Counted from the stretch's first letter, positions 20,946 through 31,332 are shown. The stretch is DNA of 64,000 nt from Pseudomonas fluorescens (GCF_040448305.1 NZ_CP148752.1:4588001-4652000); one strand, 5' to 3'. The notes: generated by a model not told the origin, from the sequence alone. Translations and numbers: made by a program.

Positions 20946-22643
20946 TCAGCCCCGAGTCCCGCGCAACTCCTCGATACTGATCTCACGCATCCGGAATTTC
21001 TGGATCTTGCCAGTCACCGTCATCGGAAACTCCTCGACGAACTTGAAGTAACGCGGCGTCTTGAAGTGCGCGATGCGCTCCTTGCACCAGGTTTGCAGCT
21101 CTTGTTCGGTGGCGCTGTGGCCGGGGTGGAACTTGATCCAGGCGACGATCTCTTCGCCGTAGCGCGAGCAAGGAATGCCGATCACCTGCACATCCGCAAC
21201 AGCCGGGTGAGTGAAGAAAAACTCTTCCAGCTCCCGTGGGTAGATGTTCTCACCGCCACGGATGATCATGTCCTTGTTGCGCCCGGCAATGCACACGTAA
21301 CCCTCGTCGTTCATGCTCGCCAGGTCACCGGTGTGCATCCACCCTGCCTGATCGATGGCGTCTGCCGTGCCTTCGGGGTTGTTCCAATAGCCGAGCATCA
21401 CGCTGTAACCGCGGGTGCACAGCTCGCCGATGGTGCCGCGCGGTACCAGGTTGCCCGCCTCGTCGATAATCTTGCTTTCCAGTTGCGGCTGCGTGCGGCC
21501 GACGGTGGTCACGCGCAGTTCCAGGTCGTCTGAAGGACCGGTCTGCAACGACACCGGACTGGTTTCCGTCATGCCGTAGGCAATCTGCACTTCGCTCATG
21601 TGCATTTCGCTGATGACCCGGCGCATCACCTCGATAGGACAGGTTGCGCCTGCCATGATTCCGGTGCGCAGGCTCGACAGGTCGAACTGGGCACGCTGAG
21701 GTTGATCGAGCATGGCAATGAACATGGTCGGTACGCCGTACAGCGCAGTGGCTTTTTCTTCGGCCACGGTGCCGAGGGTCAGCAACGGATCGAATGCGTC
21801 GTTCGGGTAAATCATCGTACTGCCATGGGTGATGCAGCCAAGATTGCCCATGACCATACCGAAGCAGTGATACAACGGCACCGGGATCACCAGGCGATCT
21901 GCGGCGGTCAGGCCGAGGCTTTCGCCGACCATGTAGCCGTTGTTGAGAATGTTGTAGTGACTGAGGGTCGCGCCTTTGGGGAAACCAGTGGTGCCGGAGG
22001 TATACTGGATATTCACCGGCTGATCGAAATGCAGGCTGTCCTGGCGTTCATGCAGTCGCTCGACCGTCACGCTGCCCGCCAGATCGGCCAGTTGCGACCA
22101 GGGCAGGAATCCCGACGGTGGCTGCGCATCCAGGCTGATGACGCCACGCAACTCCGGCAACCGCTCACTCTGCAACTTGCCAATGGATTGCTCGGCCAAC
22201 TCCGGCACCAGGCCTTGCAGCATCGCGTGATAGTCCGAGGACTTGAAGGCCCCGGCACACACAAGCCATTGGCAGCCGGACTGCTTCAACACGTATTCGA
22301 GTTCGGAACTGCGATACGCGGGATTGATGTTGACCAGGATCACGCCGATTTTCGCAGTGGCAATCTGGCTGATGCACCACTGCGCACAGTTCGGCGCCCA
22401 GATACCGAGGCGGTCCCCGGCTTGCAGCCCCAGCGCCAGCAGTGCTCTGGCGTTCAGATCCGCAGCCTCGGCCAATTGCCGCCAGGTGTAACGCAGCTGC
22501 TGATGGCGCACCACCAGCGCCTCCCCGTCCGGGTACTGCGCAACCGTGTTGTCGAATGCCTGGCCAATGGTCATCGCCAGCAAGGCTTTGTCCTGGGAAC
22601 CACGGGTGTAACTGCGTTGCGGGCTTGCACTGGGTTGATCCAT
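20946..22643 (-). CDS. AMP-binding acyl-CoA synthetase
   Basis: 565-residue ANL-superfamily enzyme that activates a fatty or branched acid with ATP and CoA. The P-loop motif YTSGTTGFPKGATLSH is near residue 207, the core YGMTETSPVS near 348, the hinge/A8 region WMHTGDLASMNDEGYVCIAGR near 430, and the catalytic C-terminal Lys lies in TVTGKIQKFRMRE. It is divergent from liuA and shares its intergenic region with two LiuR-type palindromes, so it probably activates an isovalerate-like or acetoacetate-like acid feeding the liu pathway. The substrate itself is not readable from sequence. Confidence 0.9.
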   Translation of the reverse strand: MDQPSASPQRSYTRGSQDKALLAMTIGQAFDNTVAQYPDGEALVVRHQQLRYTWRQLAEAADLNARALLALGLQAGDRLGIWAPNCAQWCISQIATAKIGVILVNINPAYRSSELEYVLKQSGCQWLVCAGAFKSSDYHAMLQGLVPELAEQSIGKLQSERLPELRGVISLDAQPPSGFLPWSQLADLAGSVTVERLHERQDSLHFDQPVNIQYTSGTTGFPKGATLSHYNILNNGYMVGESLGLTAADRLVIPVPLYHCFGMVMGNLGCITHGSTMIYPNDAFDPLLTLGTVAEEKATALYGVPTMFIAMLDQPQRAQFDLSSLRTGIMAGATCPIEVMRRVISEMHMSEVQIAYGMTETSPVSLQTGPSDDLELRVTTVGRTQPQLESKIIDEAGNLVPRGTIGELCTRGYSVMLGYWNNPEGTADAIDQAGWMHTGDLASMNDEGYVCIAGRNKDMIIRGGENIYPRELEEFFFTHPAVADVQVIGIPCSRYGEEIVAWIKFHPGHSATEQELQTWCKERIAHFKTPRYFKFVEEFPMTVTGKIQKFRMREISIEELRGTRG

Positions 22644-22734
22644 GACGACCCCTATTGTCTTTATTTATGGGCTACCGGCGGTCCCACAGGATGGGTCCGC
22701 GTTCTATCTTGAACTGGCTCTACTCTCGCTCAAG

Positions 22735-22792
22735 TTGACGTTAACGTAAAGGGTGATTGACAGCCATTCGTCACAGGCTTACGTTAACGTAA
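22735..22792. promoter_or_regulatory. Two LiuR-type operators between the acyl-CoA synthetase and liuA
   Basis: TTGACGTTAACGTAAA at 22735-22750 and the perfect palindrome TTACGTTAACGTAA at 22779-22792 lie 44 bases apart in the divergent promoter region. They share the ACGT-N2-ACGT core with the site at 18755 before liuR. A TTGACA at 22757 could be the liuA -35 box, which would put the second palindrome over the -10 region. Confidence 0.78.
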
Positions 22793-22847
22793 AGGTGAGA
22801 ACCCATTGACAGTCTCACCAACCGACAAAAAAGCCAAAAGGTGACCC

Positions 22848-24011
22848 ATGAGCTATCCATCCCTGAACTTTGCCCTCGGTGAAACCATCGACATGCTGCG
22901 CGATCAGGTCCAGTCCTTCGTCGCCAAGGAGATCGCCCCGCGCGCCGCTCAGATCGACATCGACAACCTGTTCCCCGCCGACCTGTGGCGCAAGTTCGGC
23001 GACATGGGCCTGCTGGGCATTACCGTGCCGGAAGAGTACGGCGGTGCCGGCCTGGGTTATCTGGCCCACGTGGTGGCCATGGAAGAAATCAGCCGCGGCT
23101 CGGCCTCGGTGGCGTTGTCCTACGGCGCTCACTCCAACCTGTGCGTTAACCAGATCAACCGCAACGGCAACCACGAACAGAAATCCAAGTACCTGCCCAA
23201 GCTGATCAGCGGCGAGCACATCGGCGCCCTGGCCATGAGCGAGCCGAATGCGGGTTCCGACGTGGTATCGATGAAACTGCGCGCCGACAAACGTGGCGAC
23301 AAGTACGTGCTCAACGGCAGCAAGACCTGGATCACCAACGGTCCGGACGCCAACACCTATGTGATCTACGCCAAAACCGACCTGGAAAAGGGCCCCCACG
23401 GCATCACCGCCTTCATCGTCGAGCGCGACTGGAAAGGCTTCAGCCGCAGCAACAAGTTCGACAAGCTCGGCATGCGCGGTTCGAACACCTGCGAGCTGTT
23501 CTTCGATGACGTCGAAGTGCCGGAAGAAAACATCCTCGGTGTGCTCAACGGCGGTGTGAAAGTGCTGATGAGCGGCCTCGACTACGAGCGCGTCGTTCTT
23601 TCAGGCGGCCCGACCGGGATCATGCAGGCGTGCATGGACCTGATCGTGCCGTACATCCACGACCGCAAGCAGTTCGGCCAAAGCATCGGCGAATTCCAGC
23701 TGATCCAGGGCAAGGTCGCCGACATGTACACCCAACTCAACGCCAGCCGCGCCTACCTGTACGCTGTGGCCCAGGCCTGCGAGCGCGGCGAAACCACACG
23801 CAAGGACGCCGCCGGCGTGATCCTCTACAGCGCCGAACGCGCCACGCAAATGGCCCTCGACGCGATCCAGATTCTCGGCGGCAACGGCTACATCAATGAA
23901 TTCCCCGCCGGCCGTCTGTTGCGTGACGCCAAGCTGTACGAAATCGGCGCGGGCACCAGTGAGATCCGTCGCATGCTGATCGGTCGCGAACTGTTCAACG
24001 AAACCCGCTAA
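22848..24011 (+). CDS. liuA: Isovaleryl-CoA dehydrogenase
   Basis: 387-residue FAD enzyme that converts isovaleryl-CoA to 3-methylcrotonyl-CoA in leucine breakdown. Landmarks are AMSEPNAGSDVVSMKL, NGSKTWITNGPDANTYVIYA and the catalytic Glu at residue 247 in GLDYERVVLSGG. A Glu at this point of the sequence marks isovaleryl-CoA dehydrogenases, since most acyl-CoA dehydrogenases place it elsewhere. The C-terminal FAD loop is QILGGNGYINEFPAGRLLRD. First gene of liuABCD, behind two LiuR-type operators, and 12 bases from liuB. Confidence 0.96.
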   Translation: MSYPSLNFALGETIDMLRDQVQSFVAKEIAPRAAQIDIDNLFPADLWRKFGDMGLLGITVPEEYGGAGLGYLAHVVAMEEISRGSASVALSYGAHSNLCVNQINRNGNHEQKSKYLPKLISGEHIGALAMSEPNAGSDVVSMKLRADKRGDKYVLNGSKTWITNGPDANTYVIYAKTDLEKGPHGITAFIVERDWKGFSRSNKFDKLGMRGSNTCELFFDDVEVPEENILGVLNGGVKVLMSGLDYERVVLSGGPTGIMQACMDLIVPYIHDRKQFGQSIGEFQLIQGKVADMYTQLNASRAYLYAVAQACERGETTRKDAAGVILYSAERATQMALDAIQILGGNGYINEFPAGRLLRDAKLYEIGAGTSEIRRMLIGRELFNETR

Positions 24012-24023
24012 ACGGAGCTGTCC

Positions 24024-25631
<1,608 letters not shown>

Positions 25632-25638
25632 TTTTTTT

Positions 25639-25737
25639 GTAGGAGCGAGCTTGCTCGCGATGGACGTTAACGATAACGCGTGTTTTCTGAATAAACGCGC
25701 CGCCCTGTAAACCATCGCGAGCAAGCTCGCTCCTACA
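25639..25737. repeat. REPIN inside the liu operon
   Basis: Inverted REP pair (both arms with the TGTAGGAGCG/CGCTCCTACA end) that fills most of the 128-base gap between liuB and liuC. Confidence 0.9.
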
Positions 25738-25759
25738 AGGACCGTGGAGACGGACGAAT

Positions 25760-26572
25760 ATGAGCGACTTCAACACCCTCGAACTGCTGACCGACCCCCG
25801 TGGTTTTGCCACGCTGTGGCTCAGCCGTGAAGAAAAGAACAACGCCTTCAATGCCGAAATGATCCGCGAACTGATCCTCGCCCTCGACAAAGTCGCGAGT
25901 GACGCCAGCCTTCGGTTTCTGATCGTGCGCGGTCGCGGCAAGCATTTCAGCGCCGGCGCCGACCTGGCCTGGATGCAGCAATCGGCCGAGCTCGATTACG
26001 CCACCAACCTCGATGACGCCCGGGAACTGGCGGAGTTGATGTACAACCTGGCCAAACTGAAAATTCCGACCCTGGCGGTGGTGCAAGGCGCAGCCTTTGG
26101 TGGCGCGCTGGGCCTGATCAGTTGCTGCGACATGGCCATCGGTGCCGATGATGCGCAGTTCTGCCTGTCGGAAGTACGCATCGGCCTGGCACCGGCGGTG
26201 ATCAGCCCGTTCGTGGTGCAAGCCATTGGCGAGCGCGCGACCCGTCGCTATGCCTTGACCGCTGAGCGCTTCGGCGGGCAACGGGCGCGGGAAATCGGTT
26301 TGTTGTCGGAGAGCTATGCAAGTGCCGAACTGGAACAGAAAGTCGAGCAGTGGATCGACAATCTGCTGCTCAACAGTCCGGCCGCGATGCGCGCCAGCAA
26401 GGACCTGTTGCGCGAAGTCGGCGACGGCTCACTGACCCCGGCATTGCGCCGCTACACCGAAAACGCCATCGCCCGCATCCGCGTCAGCCCCGAAGGCCAG
26501 GAAGGCCTGCGCGCCTTCCTGCAAAAACGTCCGCCGAACTGGCAAGCACAAACCACCAAGGAGCCCCGTTGA
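25760..26572 (+). CDS. liuC: Methylglutaconyl-CoA hydratase
   Basis: 270-residue enoyl-CoA hydratase/isomerase-family enzyme that hydrates 3-methylglutaconyl-CoA to HMG-CoA. The crotonase fold is clear: GRGKHFSAGADLAWMQ (oxyanion loop 1) and VQGAAFGGALGLISCCDMAIG (oxyanion loop 2) with FCLSEVRIGLAPAVISPFVV following. Its stop shares a base with the liuD start (TGATG at 26570-26574), so the two are coupled. A REPIN sits just upstream. Confidence 0.94.
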   Translation: MSDFNTLELLTDPRGFATLWLSREEKNNAFNAEMIRELILALDKVASDASLRFLIVRGRGKHFSAGADLAWMQQSAELDYATNLDDARELAELMYNLAKLKIPTLAVVQGAAFGGALGLISCCDMAIGADDAQFCLSEVRIGLAPAVISPFVVQAIGERATRRYALTAERFGGQRAREIGLLSESYASAELEQKVEQWIDNLLLNSPAAMRASKDLLREVGDGSLTPALRRYTENAIARIRVSPEGQEGLRAFLQKRPPNWQAQTTKEPR

Positions 26573-28527
26573 TGAGCGCACCTGTCCTCACCACCCTGCT
26601 GGTGGCCAACCGTGGCGAAATCGCTTGCCGGGTGATGCGTACCGCCAAGGCCCTGGGCCTGACCACCGTGGCCGTGCACAGCGCCACCGACCGTGACGCC
26701 CGGCACAGCCGCGAAGCTGACATTCGGGTCGACCTCGGTGGCAGCAAAGCCGCCGACAGCTATCTGCAGATCGACAAACTGATCGCCGCCGCCAAGGCCA
26801 GCGGCGCCCAGGCGATTCACCCCGGCTATGGCTTTTTATCCGAGAACGCCGGGTTCGCCCGCGCCATCGAAAACGCCGGCCTGATATTCCTCGGCCCGCC
26901 CGCCTCGGCCATCGACGCCATGGGCAGCAAGTCCGCCGCCAAAGCCTTGATGGAAACCGCTGGCGTGCCACTGGTGCCCGGTTATCACGGCGAAGCCCAG
27001 GACCTGGAAACCTTCCGCGCCGCCTGCGAACGCATCGGCTACCCGGTGCTGCTCAAAGCCACCGCGGGTGGCGGTGGCAAAGGCATGAAAGTGGTCGAGG
27101 ACGTCAGCCAACTGGCCGAAGCCCTGGCCTCGGCCCAGCGTGAAGCGCAATCGTCGTTCGGCGACTCGCGGATGCTGGTGGAGAAGTACCTGCTCAAACC
27201 GCGTCACGTGGAAATCCAGGTGTTCGCCGACCAACACGGCAACTGCCTATACCTCAACGAACGTGACTGCTCGATTCAGCGTCGACACCAGAAAGTCGTC
27301 GAAGAAGCGCCAGCACCGGGCCTGAGCCCGGAATTACGTCAGGCCATGGGTGAAGCCGCCGTGCGTTCGGCCCAGGCCATCGGTTATGTCGGTGCCGGCA
27401 CCGTGGAGTTTCTGCTGGATGCGCGCGGCGAATTCTTCTTCATGGAGATGAACACGCGTCTGCAAGTGGAACACCCGGTCACCGAAGCCATCACCGGCCT
27501 CGACCTGGTGGCCTGGCAGATTCGCGTGGCTCGTGGCGAAGCCTTGCCGATGACTCAGGACCAGGTGCCGCTGGTGGGTCACGCGATCGAAGTGCGGCTG
27601 TATGCCGAAGACCCGGGCAATGATTTCCTGCCGGCGACCGGTCGTCTGGAGTTGTATCGCGAATCCGCCCAGGGGCCGGGACGACGAGTGGACAGCGGCG
27701 TTGAAGAAGGCGATGAAATTTCGCCCTTCTACGACCCGATGCTCGGCAAGTTGATTGCCTGGGGCGAGGATCGTGAACAAGCGCGTTTGCGCCTGCTGAG
27801 CATGCTCGACGAATTCGCCATTGGCGGGTTGAAGACCAACATCAACTTCCTGCGACGCATCATCGGCCACCCGGCATTTGCCGCAGCCGAACTGGATACC
27901 GGCTTCATTCCGCGCTATCAGGAGCAGTTGCTGCCGGCCCCAGCGGAACTCAGCGATGACTTCTGGCAAGCCGCCGCCCAGGCGTTTGCCCAGAGCCAGC
28001 CGCCTGCCACCCGCGCCGATGACCCGAGTTCGCCATGGGCGGCGGGTAACGGGCTGCGCGCTGGATTGCCGAGAGAGATCACCCTGCATCTGAGTTGTGA
28101 AGGCCAGGACCGGGCGCTGACGCTGGGCGACATCAATGCCCACAGCGCTCGGCTCACGGGCGAGCATCTGCTGACCGAGCAGGCTGGCGTGCGCCGTCAA
28201 CACCGCGCAATACGCCGTGGCGAACATGTGTACTTGCAGTGGGATGGCGAGTTGCACCGCATCGAGGCTTACGACCCGATCAGCGCCGTCGAGGCCAGCC
28301 ACAGCCATCACGGCGGGCTGACCGCACCCATGAACGGCAGCATCGTCCGTGTGTTGGTGGAGGCCGGGCAATCGGTCGAAGCCGGGGCGCAATTGGTGGT
28401 ACTTGAGGCCATGAAGATGGAGCACAGCATCCGCGCGCCCCATGCAGGGGTGATCAAGGCGCTATATTGCCAGGAAGGCGAGATGGTCAGCGAAGGCAGT
28501 GCACTGGTAGAACTGGAAGAAGCGTGA
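26572..28527 (+). CDS. liuD: Methylcrotonyl-CoA carboxylase, biotin-containing (alpha) subunit
   Basis: 651-residue biotin carboxylase/biotin carrier protein. The N-terminal carboxylase domain (about 1-450) opens with LLVANRGEIACRVMRTAKAL, has the ATP-grasp glycine loop KATAGGGGKGMKVV and MNTRLQVEHPVTE. A middle BT-like region precedes the C-terminal biotinyl domain with VLEAMKMEHSI, where Lys 615 carries biotin. The start at 26572 gives the usual N-terminus; the longer frame from 26350 overlaps liuC. Last gene of liuABCD; an 11-base-pair hairpin follows. Confidence 0.96.
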   Translation: MSAPVLTTLLVANRGEIACRVMRTAKALGLTTVAVHSATDRDARHSREADIRVDLGGSKAADSYLQIDKLIAAAKASGAQAIHPGYGFLSENAGFARAIENAGLIFLGPPASAIDAMGSKSAAKALMETAGVPLVPGYHGEAQDLETFRAACERIGYPVLLKATAGGGGKGMKVVEDVSQLAEALASAQREAQSSFGDSRMLVEKYLLKPRHVEIQVFADQHGNCLYLNERDCSIQRRHQKVVEEAPAPGLSPELRQAMGEAAVRSAQAIGYVGAGTVEFLLDARGEFFFMEMNTRLQVEHPVTEAITGLDLVAWQIRVARGEALPMTQDQVPLVGHAIEVRLYAEDPGNDFLPATGRLELYRESAQGPGRRVDSGVEEGDEISPFYDPMLGKLIAWGEDREQARLRLLSMLDEFAIGGLKTNINFLRRIIGHPAFAAAELDTGFIPRYQEQLLPAPAELSDDFWQAAAQAFAQSQPPATRADDPSSPWAAGNGLRAGLPREITLHLSCEGQDRALTLGDINAHSARLTGEHLLTEQAGVRRQHRAIRRGEHVYLQWDGELHRIEAYDPISAVEASHSHHGGLTAPMNGSIVRVLVEAGQSVEAGAQLVVLEAMKMEHSIRAPHAGVIKALYCQEGEMVSEGSALVELEEA

Positions 28528-28532
28528 AATGA

Positions 28533-28564
28533 AGATCGGTCCTACACACCGCGAGGACCGATCT
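28533..28564. terminator. Hairpin between convergent liuD and the S24 repressor
   Basis: AGATCGGTCCT (28533-28543) and AGGACCGATCT (28554-28564) form a perfect 11-base-pair stem directly between the two stop codons. It lacks a clear T-tract, so termination is inferred from position. Confidence 0.55.
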
Positions 28565-28566
28565 GA

Positions 28567-29214
28567 TCAGAACCTGGCTGTTGCCTGAACCACTACGCCG
28601 ATGATTCGACATTCTTCGGCGTACAAGGCTTTCGGATACGTCGGATTGAGCGGGACCAGATAACGCTGCCCGCCCTCTTCGATGAGCTTGCGAAACGTGG
28701 CTTCGGCGCTGCCCGGCCACTGGGCAATGACCAGTTTGCCAGGCTCGGCGTCCACCGCCGGGTCCACCAGAATCAGCATGCCTTCCGGGATGCTGATGCC
28801 ACTGGGTGCGGTCATCGCATCGCCTGCCACTCTCAACCAGAATGCCGGCCCCCGGGCGTGGTAATCGGACAGTTCAAAGTGCCCTTTTCCGTACGCCGGG
28901 ACCTCGCCGTCGCGCACTTCGGCAGGTTCGCGCCAGTCACTGACCGGGTAGCGAAAGTACGGGTTGTACTTCTGTGTCAGGGGGATTTCGTCATCCGTTG
29001 ACGCCTGCGGTTCCCGGATCACCAGCGCCACTTCGAGAAACTCAAGGCCCAGCGCCCGCAGCACACGGTTCATGTCTTCGATGCCGGGTTCACGACGTTT
29101 GTTGAGCCAGTGGCCAATGCCGCCCTGGGACATCCCGAGGCGCTCGGCGAGTATCTCTTGAGTGATTTTGAGTTCACTCATCTTGGCCTTGACCAATTCA
29201 ATCCATTTATCCAT
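28567..29214 (-). CDS. S24/LexA-like repressor with serine-to-alanine change
   Basis: 215 residues. An N-terminal Cro/CI helix-turn-helix (ITQEILAERLGMSQGGIGHW, residues 17-36) precedes a C-terminal S24 peptidase-like domain (about 105-215). In active relatives the nucleophile lies in a GDSM motif; here the motif reads VAGDAMTAP, so residue 133 is Ala (codon GCG). The general-base Lys is kept at 176 (TFRKLIEE). Loss of the Ser should stop RecA-stimulated self-cleavage. The start at 29214 (MDKWIELVKAKM) is preferred over 29256. Divergent from the small protein at 29344. Confidence 0.88.
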   Translation of the reverse strand: MDKWIELVKAKMSELKITQEILAERLGMSQGGIGHWLNKRREPGIEDMNRVLRALGLEFLEVALVIREPQASTDDEIPLTQKYNPYFRYPVSDWREPAEVRDGEVPAYGKGHFELSDYHARGPAFWLRVAGDAMTAPSGISIPEGMLILVDPAVDAEPGKLVIAQWPGSAEATFRKLIEEGGQRYLVPLNPTYPKALYAEECRIIGVVVQATARF

Positions 29215-29343
29215 GTGCGGCACGATACGTGGGCGACTCCGGCCATCAAAACACAAAATGTAGTATTTAAATTATCGTCACAAATACAGTTCGTATTAGG
29301 ATCGATTCACGGATCTGAATCTAACACGGAGCTTGCCATCGCC

Positions 29344-29685
29344 ATGAACCAACCCACCAATGACCTGCCGGACATGCAAATCGACACCACTTTCACTTCC
29401 CCCCTGGGCTCAGCGGCGGCACAACGCGCGCTGGACTATTACTTGAAACCAGCTATTTCGGAGGAAGTGGCCGAGCCGCGTTTTTTTGATGTGAACCGCA
29501 ATATCAGCGGCGAAGAGGCGCTGGTCCATGCATTGGACCTGTTGCGCTGTGCTGCCGCCACCGCGTACGAGTCAGCCAATCACCTGCAAGGTGCGAATCG
29601 CGACCTGGCGTTTTCGACGGTGCACATGATCGACATGGCCAAGGCGATGGTCGATCGATCACTGGAGAAGTATGAAAACGGTTGA
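29344..29685 (+). CDS. DUF6124/DUF3077-like small protein
   Basis: 113 residues, soluble and mostly helical. The pattern AAQRALDYYLKPA, then FFDVNRNISGEEALVHALDLLRCAAATAYESA and VHMIDMAKAMVDRSL resembles the Pseudomonas-specific families I know as DUF6124 or DUF3077; their function is unknown. The start at 29344 follows an ACGGAG ribosome site; the in-frame extension to 29110 overlaps the divergent repressor. It ends about 60 bases before the PrrF promoter. Confidence 0.75.
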   Translation: MNQPTNDLPDMQIDTTFTSPLGSAAAQRALDYYLKPAISEEVAEPRFFDVNRNISGEEALVHALDLLRCAAATAYESANHLQGANRDLAFSTVHMIDMAKAMVDRSLEKYENG

Positions 29686-29744
29686 GGTAAGAAGGCAAAT
29701 CGAGAGGACAGGAAAGAATTTTCCTGTTGGGCAGGTAAAAACGC

Positions 29745-29776
29745 TTGACCTGCAAACGAGAATGATTATTATTGCA
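29745..29776 (+). promoter_or_regulatory. PrrF promoter with Fur box
   Basis: TTGACC (29745-29750) and TATTAT (29767-29772) with a 16-base spacer form a sigma-70 promoter. The overlapping GAGAATGATTATTATTGCA (29758-29776) matches the 19-base Fur consensus at 13 positions by hand count, so transcription should occur under iron starvation. Confidence 0.82.
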
Positions 29777-29778
29777 CC

Positions 29779-29891
29779 AACTGATCGCGAGATCAGTCGA
29801 TGGACCAGGTGACCTTAGGTCGGTCTCCCGGACTATCTCCTCATCAGGCTAATCACGGTTTTTGACCCGGCTTTTTGCCGGGTCTTTTTTT
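29779..29891 (+). ncRNA. prrF: PrrF iron-responsive small RNA
   Basis: About 113 nucleotides. It begins AACTGATCGCGAGATCAG (a 5' stem-loop as in known PrrF) and contains the conserved antisense core CTCCTCATCAGGCTAATCAC. It ends in the terminator GACCCGG-CTTTTTG-CCGGGTC followed by T7 at 29864-29891. PrrF RNAs pair with mRNAs of non-essential iron proteins such as sodB and tricarboxylic acid cycle enzymes when iron is low, with Hfq. A Fur box overlaps its promoter. Pseudomonads usually have two copies; which one this is cannot be told. The remainder of the gap 29686-30170 shows nothing else. Confidence 0.9.
29864..29891 (+). terminator. PrrF terminator
   Basis: Seven-base-pair stem GACCCGG/CCGGGTC followed by seven T. 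Confidence 0.88.
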
Positions 29892-30170
29892 GCCAGTTTT
29901 CTGGCTTTGGCTTCAGGCTAATGAAGTCTTTGGGTACCGCAAATTCGATGCGCGCGGATGATATCAAAAGAATGCCGATTGGCAAGAGAAGCCCGGCATC
30001 ATGGGTTGAAACCAGCGACAGATAGCACTTGAGAATCAATCGCACAGTCTCTAAGCTGCGACGGCGTCAAGGAAGACGCCCCCCACCTCTGCACCCCGCA
30101 ATTTCCCTCGGTTTCACCCCACTCTTGCGTGTAAAGTAGCCGCCATAATAATCATATTCAGGACCCGATT

Positions 30171-31322
30171 ATGGCCGTGGCTAAATCCTCTTTCGACATC
30201 AGTGCCAACTTCGACAGCGGCAATATCCAAGTCATCGACATCAGCGATCCGCTCAAACCGCTTCTGGCCATTCGCCCGGACACCCGCAGTGCACATTTCC
30301 AGTGGTTCCACTTCAAGGCCAGCGGCCTGCACGTCGGTCAGGAGCACTGGTTTCGCCTGAACAATGCCAGCCAATCCTCCTATAACAAGGCCTGGACCGG
30401 TTATCAGGCGGTGGCGTCCTACGATCACGTCAACTGGTTCCGCGTACCGACCATTTTTGAAGGCGACTGCCTGCGCTTCAGCCTCGAAGCCGAACAGACT
30501 CACGCCTGGTTTGCCTACTTCGAACCCTACAGCCGTGGCCGCCACGACTGGCTGATCGAGCAGGCGCTGAGCAAGGCCGGTACCGAGTTGTTGTCCACCG
30601 GCAAAAGTGTCGAAGGCCGCGACATCCAGTTGTTGCGCAAAGGCACCGGGGCCGAAGGCCGACGCAAGGTGTGGATGATTGCCCAGCAACATCCGGGCGA
30701 ACACATGGCCGAGTGGTTCATGGAAGGCGTGATCGAACGTCTGGAAAAACACGACGACCCTGTGCTGAATAAACTGCTGTCCAGCGCCGACCTGTACCTG
30801 GTGCCAAACATGAACCCGGATGGTGCTTTCCACGGCCACCTGCGCACCAACGCCATGGGCCAGGACCTCAATCGCGCCTGGCAGAACGCCAGCCAGGAGA
30901 CCAGCCCGGAAGTCCTGTTCGTTCAGCAACAGATGGAAAAGTACGGCGTCGATATGTTCCTCGACGTGCATGGTGACGAGGAAATTCCCCACGTCTTCAC
31001 CGCTGCGTGCGAAGGCAATCCGGGTTACACACCGCGGATCGAAAAGCTTGAAGAGCACTTCCGCAGCCACCTGAAGCACACCACCAAAGACTTCCAGACC
31101 AAGTACGGCTACACCCGAGACGAACCGGGTCAGGCCAATATGACGCTGGCCTGCAACAGTGTGGGTCAGAAATACGACTGCCTGTCGCTGACCCTGGAAA
31201 TGCCGTTCAAAGATCACGACGACCATCCGAACGCGGAAACCGGTTGGTCGGGCAAGCGTTCGAAGCAGTTGGGCAAGGATGTGTTGACCACGGTGGCGGA
31301 TATCGTCGAGAGCTTGCGCTAG
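30171..31322 (+). CDS. M14-family zinc carboxypeptidase, cytosolic CCP-like
   Basis: 383 residues with an N-terminal beta-sandwich (about 1-120; DTRSAHFQWFHFKASGL, then GYQAVASYDHVNWFRVPTIF) characteristic of the cytosolic carboxypeptidase (CCP/AGBL) subgroup, followed by the M14 catalytic domain. Zinc ligands are His 174 and Glu 177 (HPGEH) and His 267 (LDVHGDEE); the catalytic Glu is 343 (LTLEMPF). The substrate contact NPDGAFHGHLRTNAMGQDLN is intact. There is no signal peptide, so the enzyme is cytoplasmic. Eukaryotic relatives remove glutamate from tubulin tails; the bacterial substrate is unknown. Confidence 0.87.
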   Translation: MAVAKSSFDISANFDSGNIQVIDISDPLKPLLAIRPDTRSAHFQWFHFKASGLHVGQEHWFRLNNASQSSYNKAWTGYQAVASYDHVNWFRVPTIFEGDCLRFSLEAEQTHAWFAYFEPYSRGRHDWLIEQALSKAGTELLSTGKSVEGRDIQLLRKGTGAEGRRKVWMIAQQHPGEHMAEWFMEGVIERLEKHDDPVLNKLLSSADLYLVPNMNPDGAFHGHLRTNAMGQDLNRAWQNASQETSPEVLFVQQQMEKYGVDMFLDVHGDEEIPHVFTAACEGNPGYTPRIEKLEEHFRSHLKHTTKDFQTKYGYTRDEPGQANMTLACNSVGQKYDCLSLTLEMPFKDHDDHPNAETGWSGKRSKQLGKDVLTTVADIVESLR

Positions 31323-31332
31323 TTGGTTTAAC

